Source of the DNA: DATAXP01 sp036272935
GTDB taxonomy: Bacteria; Planctomycetota; Planctomycetia; Pirellulales; PNKZ01
Assembly: GCA_036272935.1 (NCBI GenBank)
Contig: DATAXP010000110.1
Location: 7,253 to 71,252 of the forward strand
DNA length: 64,000 nt
Direction: 5' to 3'
The position numbers and the translations under genes were made by a program. The notes under the pieces are model-generated. The model made no database searches, was not told the DNA's origin, and saw only the letters and a list, made by a program, of their open reading frames with translations. Below, piece after piece: positions 26,845 to 34,454 of this stretch; the first letter of the stretch is position 1; the number at the start of each line of letters is the position of its first letter.

Positions 26845-27485
26845 GCTCGCAAATCTTCGCAAATCGCGGCCAGTTCGCCAAGGATCATGCTCGTCGCGCC
26901 CCAGATGCGGTGCTCGCCCCAGGCGATGTGCGGCACGAGCACGTTGACGCCGCGCGATCGATGCACGTGCGTGCCACGTTGCTCGGGATCGAGCACCGCG
27001 GCCAGCGGCAACTCGATCAACTCCGAAACCTCCTCGGCGTGAGGATGAAACACCAGGGGTCCGCTTGCGCAGGCCAGCCAAGGAGTCACGGTGAAGTTGC
27101 TGGCGTACAGATACAACGGCGATAGCATGCCGAGTAAATCGACAGCGTCGCCGGCCACCCCCAGTTCTTCTTCGAGCTCGCGCAGCACGGCCTCACGAGA
27201 CGATTCGCCGGGTTCGATCTGTCCACCGGGAAAACTGATCTGGCCGGCGTGATGGACCATCGTTTCCGGCCGAGCGGTCAGCGGCAGATGCCACGCTCCG
27301 TCGCGGCGGTACAGGAGCACCATCACTGCCGCCGGCCGGACCGACAGTGGTGCCGGCCCAAAATGTCGGCCATAGCTCAATCCGGGTTCGAAGCAGCGCT
27401 GTGCCGGAATTCCCGGCAGGCGGTGTTGCAAGCGCTCCGCCAGGCGCACTGGCAAATCAGGCGTGTCGACCAACGTCTTCAGCAC
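26841..27485 (-). CDS. NUDIX hydrolase, CoA pyrophosphatase-like
   Basis: A 214-residue NUDIX enzyme. The CoAse-type signature LPLTARPETMVHHAGQISF leads directly into the NUDIX box GGQIEPGESSREAVLREL with the following EEELGV. That combination is typical of NudL-like CoA pyrophosphatases, which split CoA or acyl-CoA to 3',5'-ADP and phosphopantetheine. Start is GTG at 27485, immediately after the TGA of the membrane protein gene, with GGAG eight bases ahead; the stop overlaps the HAD start. The three genes form a tight operon. Substrate assignment is moderate in certainty. Confidence 0.85.
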   Translation of the reverse strand: MLKTLVDTPDLPVRLAERLQHRLPGIPAQRCFEPGLSYGRHFGPAPLSVRPAAVMVLLYRRDGAWHLPLTARPETMVHHAGQISFPGGQIEPGESSREAVLRELEEELGVAGDAVDLLGMLSPLYLYASNFTVTPWLACASGPLVFHPHAEEVSELIELPLAAVLDPEQRGTHVHRSRGVNVLVPHIAWGEHRIWGATSMILGELAAICEDLRA

Positions 27486-29051
27486 TCAGTCTCCTCGAAC
27501 GTCCCGCTTTCGCAGATCGCGCAAATCGTACACGGCGTACACGGCGTTCTGATACAGGCACGGCAGCGCCAGCGGCGGATCGCATGTCGTCACCAGATAA
27601 TCGACGCCGTACTTGCGTGCCACGCGCGCCACATGAGCCACGCTGGTATCGGCCAACGAGCCGTAGAAACGGCTTCCCTCTTCGATCGAACCTGTGCCGT
27701 GAATGTCCTCCATCCGCTGCCACCAGGCGACTAACTCGCTGGCATCCTGCGGCACGTCCTTCCACGTAACGACCTCGCCACGCTGGGCGTACCACTTAAA
27801 CGTCTGCGACGAACGCGGCGTGAGACAGAGCGCATCGGCCGGCGTGTGTTCACGCACCCACCGGCACACATCGCGCCACGCACGATAGTCGATCACTTTC
27901 GATGGCCCGTCGGCACGCGGTGCCGGGTCTTTCATGCGCGCGGCGGTCAACGCAGCAAAGTGTCCGATGAGTCCGAAGACGACGACGGCCGTCGCGATAA
28001 TGCCCCAACTGCGTCGCGTTGCGATGCATTGCCACAGCCAAGAAGTGCCCACAAGCGCGGCTCCCAACGGCAGCATGGCATCCGACAGCCGGAACCAGTA
28101 GAACCGCAGCAGTCCCGCGACCGGCGCCGGCCACACCGGTGCCGCGAGGCTGATGAGCCATCCGGCGCCGGCGATCATCAACGACGCCGCGACCACGCGA
28201 CGAATGACGTTCTGCCGAGCGTCGCTGTTGGTGAAAGCACATAAGGCGAACCAAATCGCCGCCAATAGCAGGAAACGTTCGACAAAGCTGGCCGGGAACT
28301 TCGCCGGCCATAGGTGGTGCGGCAACCTTTCGTAGACGTACAGCTCGTTGGCCTCGGCGACGACCGCCGGCGATGCATGCCGCGTGAGTTGCAACCCTGG
28401 GATGACCCCAGCCAACGCGATCACTCCGCCTAGCAGCATTCCCGGGAGCATCGAGCGCAGGGATGGCCGCTGACTGCCCAACATTGTCCAGGCACCGGCT
28501 AGCGCGATCGCCGTCCAGCCACCGACGAGCACGTGCAGCGCCGACGCCGCACCAATCAGCAGCCAACCGAGTGTCCAACGACCGCGCACCACTTGCGCCA
28601 GCGCGACGAACACCAGTCCGAAGGCCAGTCCTTTCGCTTCGAACCCGCCGATGATCCATTCGCCCGCCATGTGGCAGCGTTCGCTCAGCGCGGCAAGCAG
28701 TCCGGCCGAAACGATCGCCATTCCCCAACGTGGCAGCAACGCATGGCTGAGGCTACGCCAGCCAAAGGCCATTAACGCCCACGTCGCCAGGCGACCGGCC
28801 CAAGCAGCCGCCGGGAACGACAGCCATCGCACCAACCAACCGACCGAAAGATAGAACGTCAGGTGCGAATCCGCCGAATTCAGAAAGAAGTCGCGCGCAC
28901 ACCACGTCGGGTCCCAGTAATGCAGCGCCTTGCCCAGGTAGTGTGCCTCGTTGGTGTCGGGGACCGGCCAGGCCCCTTCGAGCACGAACACACCAAACAC
29001 GAGCGCGGTTTCGAGCCACGCGGCGACTGCAATGCGATGCGAACGGAGCAT
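27486..29051 (-). CDS. Polytopic membrane protein (DUF6798-like)
   Basis: A 521-residue inner-membrane protein with about ten hydrophobic segments between residues 8 and 370 and a soluble C-terminal part. Features are VPDTNEAHYLGKALHYWDP near the N-terminus, ADSHLTFYLSVGWL, and a C-terminal stretch with WVREHTPADALCLTPRSS and KYGVDYLVTTCDPPL that resembles the DUF6798 domain and the ends of GT-C-type glycosyltransferase-like proteins. Catalytic residues cannot be assigned. ATG 29051 has TATACT 6 nt before it and no ribosome site. It is first in the operon with the NUDIX and HAD genes. Divergent from prpB. Confidence 0.7.
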   Translation of the reverse strand: MLRSHRIAVAAWLETALVFGVFVLEGAWPVPDTNEAHYLGKALHYWDPTWCARDFFLNSADSHLTFYLSVGWLVRWLSFPAAAWAGRLATWALMAFGWRSLSHALLPRWGMAIVSAGLLAALSERCHMAGEWIIGGFEAKGLAFGLVFVALAQVVRGRWTLGWLLIGAASALHVLVGGWTAIALAGAWTMLGSQRPSLRSMLPGMLLGGVIALAGVIPGLQLTRHASPAVVAEANELYVYERLPHHLWPAKFPASFVERFLLLAAIWFALCAFTNSDARQNVIRRVVAASLMIAGAGWLISLAAPVWPAPVAGLLRFYWFRLSDAMLPLGAALVGTSWLWQCIATRRSWGIIATAVVVFGLIGHFAALTAARMKDPAPRADGPSKVIDYRAWRDVCRWVREHTPADALCLTPRSSQTFKWYAQRGEVVTWKDVPQDASELVAWWQRMEDIHGTGSIEEGSRFYGSLADTSVAHVARVARKYGVDYLVTTCDPPLALPCLYQNAVYAVYDLRDLRKRDVRGD

Positions 29052-29057
29052 GTCCGA

Positions 29058-29063
29058 AGTATA
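29058..29063 (-). promoter_or_regulatory. TATACT -10 box 6 nt before the DUF6798-like gene
   Basis: Minus-strand TATACT, then TCGGAC, then ATG. It is the same arrangement as at lhgO and implies a leaderless operon transcript. Confidence 0.4.
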
Positions 29064-29173
29064 GCCCGACGGGAAGCGACTCGCGGTACCTTGTCGCCCG
29101 AAGGGCGACGCCCTATATTTCGTCCAACCGCAAGTCCTGCCGGCTCTTCTCTCCCACGTTCGAGGTTCGCACC

Positions 29174-30046
29174 GTGGCCGCGTCACCCGGCAAGACCCTG
29201 CGACAGGCCGTTGCCGATTCGACGATCATCGTTCCCGGTGCGTTCAACGCCTTGGCGGGAAAACTGATCGAAGAGGCTGGCTTCCAGGCGATCTACCTTT
29301 CGGGAGCAGCGTTCTCGGCCGGGTCGCTGGCCCTGCCCGATATCGGCCTGTTCACGCTCACCGAGTTGGTGCAGCAGACCACCTGGTTGACGCGCAGCGT
29401 CGACATTCCGGTGATCGTCGATGCCGACACCGGCTTCGGCGAAGCGGTGAATGTCGAACGCACGGTCGTCGAACTCGAAGCCGCCGGTGCTGCCGCCATC
29501 CAGCTCGAAGATCAACGGTTGCCGAAGCGCTGCGGCCACTTGTCGGGCAAATCGCTCGTCGAGCCGGCTGAAATGTGCGCGAAGCTCCGTGCCGCGGCCG
29601 CCGCGCGCCGCGATCCCGACCTGGTGATCGTCGCCCGCACCGATGCCCGCGGTGTGGTGGGCCTGCCCGAAGCCATCGATCGTGCGAAGCGATATCTCGA
29701 CGCCGGGGCCGATTGGATCTTTCCCGAAGCGCTGGCCGATCGCAACGAGTTCGAAGAATTTGCGGTGGCCATCGATGCTCCGCTGGTGGCCAACATGACC
29801 GAGTTCGGGCAAAGCCCGCTGCTGCCGCTCGACGAGCTGGCGCACCTCGGCTATGCGGCGATGCTGATGCCCGTGACGCTGCTGCGTGTGGCAATGAAAG
29901 CAATCGAGGCGGCGCTGGGCGTGATTGCCGACGAAGGGACGCAGCGCGAGCTGCTCGACCTGATGCAGTCGCGGCAAGAGCTGTACGATCTGCTGGGCTA
30001 CACCGACTACGAAGCCCGCGACCGCAACTACTTCCAGAACGGTTGA
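29174..30046 (+). CDS. prpB: Methylisocitrate lyase
   Basis: Splits 2-methylisocitrate into pyruvate and succinate, the last step of the methylcitrate cycle for propionyl-CoA. The 290-residue PEP mutase/isocitrate lyase fold shows VDADTGFGEAVNVERTV (metal-binding Asp), the catalytic loop QRLPKRCGHLSGK, and VARTDARG. GTG 29174 is used; upstream continuation of the frame runs back into the divergent membrane protein gene. It is 45 bp upstream of the citrate synthase-family gene, as in prp operons. A PEP mutase-type relative is the alternative, but the KRCGH loop and gene pairing favour PrpB. prpD is not in the window. Confidence 0.88.
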   Translation: MAASPGKTLRQAVADSTIIVPGAFNALAGKLIEEAGFQAIYLSGAAFSAGSLALPDIGLFTLTELVQQTTWLTRSVDIPVIVDADTGFGEAVNVERTVVELEAAGAAAIQLEDQRLPKRCGHLSGKSLVEPAEMCAKLRAAAAARRDPDLVIVARTDARGVVGLPEAIDRAKRYLDAGADWIFPEALADRNEFEEFAVAIDAPLVANMTEFGQSPLLPLDELAHLGYAAMLMPVTLLRVAMKAIEAALGVIADEGTQRELLDLMQSRQELYDLLGYTDYEARDRNYFQNG

Positions 30047-30091
30047 CGCTCGACACGAAGCATCCACGCCACGACGGAATCGAATACGCGC

Positions 30092-31222
30092 ATGACCGAA
30101 GCGATCTACAGTCCAGGGCTCGAAGGAGTGATTGCCGGCGAGACGGCGGTGAGCACCATCGAAGGCTCGCTGCAATATCGCGGCTACCGGGTCGAAGAGT
30201 TGGCCGAGCACGGCACGTTCGAGGAAACGGCCTATCTGCTGCTGCACGGCGAGCTGCCGGGCGCCGACGAACTTGCCGAGTTCCACAAGCGATTGGCCAC
30301 CGCGGCCGGCGAGGTCCCCGAGGAGGTCATTACCACGCTACGATCGATCCCACCGCAAGCGCCGGCGATGGACGTGCTGCGAACCGGGACGAGCATGCTG
30401 GCGCACTGGGACCGCGACGTCGCCGACAACAGTCACGAGGCGAACGTGCGCAAAGCCGAGCGCTTGCTGGCGCAATTGCCGGTGCTGGTGGCGGCAAGGC
30501 AACGATTGCTGGCGGGCAAGGAGCCGGTTGGCCCCGACGCGAAACGCTTACTGGCCGCGAATTTCTTGGGCATGCTCACGCGTCGCACGCCGAGCGAGCG
30601 CATGGTTCGCGCGCTCGATGTGTCGCTGGTCCTCTACGCCGAGCACGAGTTCAATGCCTCGACGTTCACGGCCCGCGTCGTCTGTTCGACGCTGTCCGAT
30701 CTGCACTCGGCCATTGTTGCCGGCATCGGTGCTTTGAAGGGGCCACTGCACGGCGGAGCCAACGAACGTGTGCTGGAAGTGCTTCAACAGGTCGGCACCA
30801 GCGACAAGGCCGAGGTCTGGATTCGCGACGCCCTGGCCAAGAAGCTGCGGGTCATGGGCTTCGGCCATCGCGTGTACAAGGATGGCGATCCACGGGCCGT
30901 GTACCTCAAGAAGCTGTGCGGCGAACTGGCCGAGGAAACCGGCCACCAGGACATGGAACGCATGGCCGAGGTGATCGAAACGATCGTCCGCAACGAGAAG
31001 CGGCTGCCGCCGAACCTCGACTGGCCGAGCGCCCGGCTGTTCCATTACCTGGGCCTGCCGGTCGAGCTGTACACGCCGCTGTTCGTGATGAGCCGCGTCG
31101 CCGGCTGGAGCGCTCACGTGATCGAGCAGCTCGACCACAACCGGCTGATCCGCCCCCGCTCGCGTTACACCGGCCCCACGGCACGCGCCTGGGTGCCGAT
31201 CGGCGACAGAAGGTCCGGTTAG
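30092..31222 (+). CDS. prpC: 2-methylcitrate synthase / citrate synthase
   Basis: Condenses propionyl-CoA (or acetyl-CoA) with oxaloacetate. The 376-residue protein opens YSPGLEGVIAGETAVSTIEG, as in methylcitrate synthases and short type II-like citrate synthases. Catalytic sites are LHGGANE and GFGHRVYKDGDPRA (the two His) and the Asp in PNLDWPSARLFHYLG; the C-terminus ends in the AHVIEQ...RPRSRYTGP signature. Its place 45 bp behind prpB supports the methylcitrate role, although these enzymes are often bifunctional. GC-rich spacing and codon use match its neighbours. Confidence 0.85.
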   Translation: MTEAIYSPGLEGVIAGETAVSTIEGSLQYRGYRVEELAEHGTFEETAYLLLHGELPGADELAEFHKRLATAAGEVPEEVITTLRSIPPQAPAMDVLRTGTSMLAHWDRDVADNSHEANVRKAERLLAQLPVLVAARQRLLAGKEPVGPDAKRLLAANFLGMLTRRTPSERMVRALDVSLVLYAEHEFNASTFTARVVCSTLSDLHSAIVAGIGALKGPLHGGANERVLEVLQQVGTSDKAEVWIRDALAKKLRVMGFGHRVYKDGDPRAVYLKKLCGELAEETGHQDMERMAEVIETIVRNEKRLPPNLDWPSARLFHYLGLPVELYTPLFVMSRVAGWSAHVIEQLDHNRLIRPRSRYTGPTARAWVPIGDRRSG

Positions 31223-31253
31223 CCGCGACGCGCCGTGGAGCGCGCTTCGGCGC

Positions 31254-31805
31254 TCAATTCATCGACGGGTCCGGCGGCACGTGCTTGATCTTGAGTGCGT
31301 CGAGCACTTCGTTCCCGGCGATTTCTTGCAGCACGCGTTCCCACATCTCTTCATCGGCGGCGAACACGTGGCGCTCAAGGGCCGGCCGCGTGCGCCATGC
31401 TCCTTCGGCCAGTTCGCCTTCGAGCTGACCGGCGCCCCAGCCGGCGAAGCCCGCGAAGAACCGCGCCTGGCAATCGCTGCGAACCAGGTGCTCGACGTTC
31501 TCGCGCCCCGCGCAGAAGTAGAGTCCTGGCCGGACCTCGGTTTCGGAGCGATCGACGCAGTCGTGCATGGCCATCAGCGGCCCCTCGACTGGCCCGCCGA
31601 CATACAGCAAGTCCGCCCGCCGGCACTCCCTGGCGCTGAGCTGGCCCCAGACCTGTTTCAGTGTCGCCTGGCTGGGACGATTCAGCACCAACCCCAACGC
31701 CCCCTGGTCGCCGTGTTGCACCAGCAGCACGACGGTGTGGAAAAAATTAGGATCTCGTAGTTCCGGCGCCGCCACGAGCAAGTGTCCTTGCAGGCTCGTT
31801 GCCAT
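31254..31805 (-). CDS. YqgE/AlgH family protein
   Basis: A 183-residue cytoplasmic protein of the UPF0301 family. Matching segments: GHLLVAAPELRDPNFFHTVV at the start, LGLVLNRPS, YVGGPV and a C-terminal WERVLQEIAGNEVLDAL. AlgH has been linked to transcription control of alginate in Pseudomonas, but its biochemical role is unsettled. ATG 31805 lies 18 bp after the stop of the 36-residue basic protein, so the two are co-transcribed. The prpC gene is convergent, 31 bp away. Confidence 0.88.
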   Translation of the reverse strand: MATSLQGHLLVAAPELRDPNFFHTVVLLVQHGDQGALGLVLNRPSQATLKQVWGQLSARECRRADLLYVGGPVEGPLMAMHDCVDRSETEVRPGLYFCAGRENVEHLVRSDCQARFFAGFAGWGAGQLEGELAEGAWRTRPALERHVFAADEEMWERVLQEIAGNEVLDALKIKHVPPDPSMN

Positions 31806-31823
31806 GGTGCGCCGAAGCCCCTT

Positions 31824-31934
31824 TCAACGGCCTGCCGCCGCGCGCTTCTGAGCCGCCTTCGCCTTGCCATGCTCGTTGCGCAAGCGACGCTTGCGGCGAG
31901 CGGCCGCATTCTTGCCCGATCGATTCGTGCCCAT
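31824..31934 (-). CDS. 36-residue very basic small protein
   Basis: A short gene below usual size cut-offs. ATG 31934 follows a strong AGGAGGG site seven bases ahead. The product begins MGTNRSGKNAAARRKRRL and continues with alternating Ala, Lys and Arg; about 40 percent of residues are Arg or Lys, so it should bind RNA or DNA. It ends 18 bp before algH. Codons fit the local style, and the start, site and spacing make a spurious frame unlikely. It resembles ribosome-associated tail proteins in composition only; no family is recognised. Confidence 0.65.
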   Translation of the reverse strand: MGTNRSGKNAAARRKRRLRNEHGKAKAAQKRAAAGR

Positions 31935-31986
31935 GCTTCCCTCCTGGTACCTGGTCGCCGAGCCAGCGCGGCTCGACTGCCAGCGC

Positions 31987-32015
31987 AACCTATCGGGCGA
32001 CCGAGGGAACGTCAA
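31987..32015 (-). promoter_or_regulatory. Possible sigma-70 promoter for the small basic protein and algH
   Basis: Minus-strand TTGACG at 32010-32015, a 17-bp spacer and TAGGTT at 31987-31992, about 50 bp before the ATG. The -35 matches five of six bases; the -10 is weak. Confidence 0.35.
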
Positions 32016-32060
32016 TGGTCAGCGCGCTGGCTCCGTGAAGCGCCGAGTGTCAATCGCTCG

Positions 32061-33140
32061 TTATCGGCTCGAGCTGCGCCACGGGACGTTGCCGCCCTGT
32101 GGCTGCGGTGCCTCGGTGGACGCGTCGGTGTGCCAAGCCACCGGCGTGTAGGAACCAGCAGGATACAACGGACGTGCGGTGACGCGGTTCTCGGGGTCGA
32201 TCAACCGCGGCGTGGACGTCGAGTTTCCTTGCGGATCCTGATTCACGCCGGCGTCGGGGATGGGCTTGAGAGTCGATCCCGGCGCACTGTCATCGCGGAA
32301 GGTTTTCAGAGGCGAAGCGCCGCTCGGCGGCGTCGCAAGCGAAGGCGGATTATTTCCATTCAGCGCCGGCGCGTTGGTGGTGCCGCCGGCGGATGATGGG
32401 GTGTAGCCAGGCGACGGCTGATAGCTCGGCATCGGCTGATAGTTGTTCGACGGTGAATACGGCGGCACCGGCTGATACGTGCTCGCAGACGGATAAGTCG
32501 AAGGGTAGCTTGGCGGATAACTCGTCGAAGGAGCATAGGCCGGCGGCGCGTACGAGCTGGTGTTCGGCGACAGCGATGGTGCCGGCATCACGGCGCTGCT
32601 GACGGCGGCATTGTAGTTCGGCGAACCGACGTACGCCGGGCCCGGCGGCGCAGCGCATCGCGCGCAGCCGGTCGGCATGGCGACCACGGACGTCGCCGGT
32701 ACCGTGTAAGCGCCGAACAAGCTGCGCTGCACGATCGGCATGGCGACCGTCGTTTGGTTGCACGCCGTCGGGCACGGGTTCGAGTAGACCAACCGGTAGC
32801 TGGTGTACGGCACGAGCCGCGTCTGCTGAACGAACGTCGTCACCGGACGCAGCGTGGTTTGTTGGCAACCGGTGCACAGATTCGTCGAGCAAGCCGGCCG
32901 ATACGTGGTCACCGGGACGCACACGACCTGCGTGCGGTAGCAGGTCTGCGGCATGTATTGCACGGTCTGCGGCAAGCAGGGGTTCGCCGTCGCCGGCAGC
33001 AGTGCCGTCGTGGTGGTCGTCGGCGTCGAGCACGAGTTGCACCACTTCGAGAACAACTGCGCACGAGCCGGCGTCGGCGATACACCGATCGCGGCAAGGC
33101 CGAGAACCATCAGGGCGAGTCTTTGGCGGAGCGCTGTCAT
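32061..33140 (-). CDS. Exported Cys/Pro/Tyr-rich planctomycete protein
   Basis: A 359-residue exported protein. The signal runs MTALRQRLALMVLGLAAIG and is cleaved near ARAQ. Residues about 28-165 hold many Cys residues in repeated V-P-x-T-x-Y-R contexts (YRTQVVCVPVTTYRP, RPVTTFVQQTRLVPYTSYR), a pattern frequent in planctomycete surface proteins. The middle (about 185-260) is a low-complexity Pro/Ser/Tyr region; the C-terminus ends in GGNVPWRSSSR. Likely a disulfide-linked envelope or wall component. The start has a very good GAGGGAGG site and a promoter with a perfect TTGACA. Confidence 0.75.
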   Translation of the reverse strand: MTALRQRLALMVLGLAAIGVSPTPARAQLFSKWCNSCSTPTTTTTALLPATANPCLPQTVQYMPQTCYRTQVVCVPVTTYRPACSTNLCTGCQQTTLRPVTTFVQQTRLVPYTSYRLVYSNPCPTACNQTTVAMPIVQRSLFGAYTVPATSVVAMPTGCARCAAPPGPAYVGSPNYNAAVSSAVMPAPSLSPNTSSYAPPAYAPSTSYPPSYPSTYPSASTYQPVPPYSPSNNYQPMPSYQPSPGYTPSSAGGTTNAPALNGNNPPSLATPPSGASPLKTFRDDSAPGSTLKPIPDAGVNQDPQGNSTSTPRLIDPENRVTARPLYPAGSYTPVAWHTDASTEAPQPQGGNVPWRSSSR

Positions 33141-33179
33141 GGCTGCCTCCCTCGAATGCTCACGAAACGATCTTCATTC

Positions 33180-33210
33180 TCTATACACTTTGCGCCGCTG
33201 GGGCTGTCAA
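33180..33210 (-). promoter_or_regulatory. Promoter with perfect TTGACA upstream of the Cys-rich exoprotein
   Basis: Minus-strand TTGACA (33205-33210), 19 bp, then TATAGA (33180-33185) with TG before it. It lies about 40 bp from the ATG, leaving a normal leader with ribosome site. The spacer is longer than ideal. Confidence 0.5.
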
Positions 33211-33402
33211 CGAAACTTGAGCCCGACCGGCAATTTGCGAACGGATTACGGATTTGCCGAAGGAATCGAGAGCGGCGACTTGCGCGACCGGTTCCCGGTA
33301 CCAGCGGCCGTGCGCCGGCCTCGTCGGCCGCGGCAACGGAAAAGTTTAGGACGCGATTCACGCACATGGCCGCAAGCGTTGCCGGATCGGCGCTGCGTGT
33401 CG

Positions 33403-34038
33403 CTACGGACGCTGCAAGCCGCGGCGACGCAGCTCGTACAACCGATACAATCCGAACAACGTCTCGCGGACGTCAGGCGCGTGCCGCGCAAACAGCACTT
33501 CTACGTCCGCGGGCGTGACGTGGTTGTCGCCAGCAGGGAGCAAATTCGTGACAAGCTCTAGGATCGCTGCTAGCTCGGGACGCGTCGCATACAGCAGCGG
33601 CAGCTTGCATGCACGATGCGTCGTGACGAGCAAGCCATGACCGTTCCGGCGGCAGAAGCGGACGACGCGCCACGCGCTCCAGCGGCTTAGCTGCTCATAG
33701 CCGTCGATCGCCACGATCGAAGGTGGCCCGCCGGTATGCGGAACACGCAGCCAAGCAGGCCACGCCGGCAAGCGGCGCTCGTGATTGCGCAGCGTGAACA
33801 CGGTTACCCGGCGCTGCCGCGCCCGCAGCGCCTCGAGAAGCGTCGCGAGCAACGTGCTCTTTCCGCTGCCGTGCGGTCCCACAATCTGCCCTCGGCAGCC
33901 AGCCGCCTGGAAACGCGCGGTGAGCTGCCCGACACTCGCGCCTTCGGCAAATCGAAATGGAATTTGACCAGGGCGGACCCGAGTCGCCGAAAACGGATTG
34001 TGTGCCGGTAGCGCCAGGTCAATCTGTGCAGCGTTCAT
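33403..34038 (-). CDS. P-loop ATPase, third gene of an overlapping operon
   Basis: A 211-residue ATP-binding protein. Walker A is VGPHGSGKSTLLATLLEAL (about residue 52) and a Walker B-like strand is PSIVAIDGYEQL. SWRAWRVVRF-type and TTHRACKLPLLYAT segments follow; the latter resembles a sensor region. No ABC signature is present, so it is not an ABC ATPase. ATG 34038 overlaps the stop of the arrestin-like gene by four bases. Its role in the operon is unknown; it may energise or regulate the membrane partner. Confidence 0.75.
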   Translation of the reverse strand: MNAAQIDLALPAHNPFSATRVRPGQIPFRFAEGASVGQLTARFQAAGCRGQIVGPHGSGKSTLLATLLEALRARQRRVTVFTLRNHERRLPAWPAWLRVPHTGGPPSIVAIDGYEQLSRWSAWRVVRFCRRNGHGLLVTTHRACKLPLLYATRPELAAILELVTNLLPAGDNHVTPADVEVLFARHAPDVRETLFGLYRLYELRRRGLQRP

Positions 34039-34454
34039 GGCGCCGTTTCCTCCTCGGCCGTTGCCACCATCACCCGCGGTACATCTCCCAAGCGGAACGG
34101 TTCTTCGGCCACCATCTCCTTGCCGCCAGCCAAGAACACACGCACGCGCGCACACCAAAAAATGCGAACTAGGATGCCGTCGTAGCTAAGCGGACTATTG
34201 GGCAGCGTCGTCGAGAAACGTCGCGGCCGGCGCGCGTCGGCCAGCGAACCATTGTCCTTGGCGAAGCGCTCGAAATGGTGCACCGCCAAGTCCTCATCGC
34301 CTTGCCCTTCGGTGTACCACAGCGCTGAAAGCTCGATCGCCTGCGGTTCCACCAGCGACAGCGATTCGATGTGGAACTCGCCGGTCAATCGCTCGCCGGG
34401 GTAATATAGCCGGCGATCGTTGTCGAGGCGGATGATGATTTCGAGCCCAGTCAT
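34035..34454 (-). CDS. Arrestin-like beta-sandwich protein
   Basis: A 139-residue all-beta protein. LDNDRRLYYPGERLTGEFHI is typical of the first strands of arrestin-fold domains (charged substrate-edge strand, then YYPGE turn), followed by AIELSALWYTEGQGDEDLAV, FSTTLPNSPLSYDGILVRIFW and a C-terminal FRLGDVPRV. No signal peptide. It overlaps both neighbours by four bases (upstream DUF3592 protein, downstream ATPase). Arrestin folds usually dock onto membrane proteins, consistent with its neighbour, but binding is inferred. Confidence 0.65.
   Translation of the reverse strand: MTGLEIIIRLDNDRRLYYPGERLTGEFHIESLSLVEPQAIELSALWYTEGQGDEDLAVHHFERFAKDNGSLADARRPRRFSTTLPNSPLSYDGILVRIFWCARVRVFLAGGKEMVAEEPFRLGDVPRVMVATAEEETAP

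Noticed and set aside
29575..31428. 617-codon frame overlapping prpB and prpC
   Set aside because: It is a shifted frame of both genes and gives an Arg-rich product with no domain.
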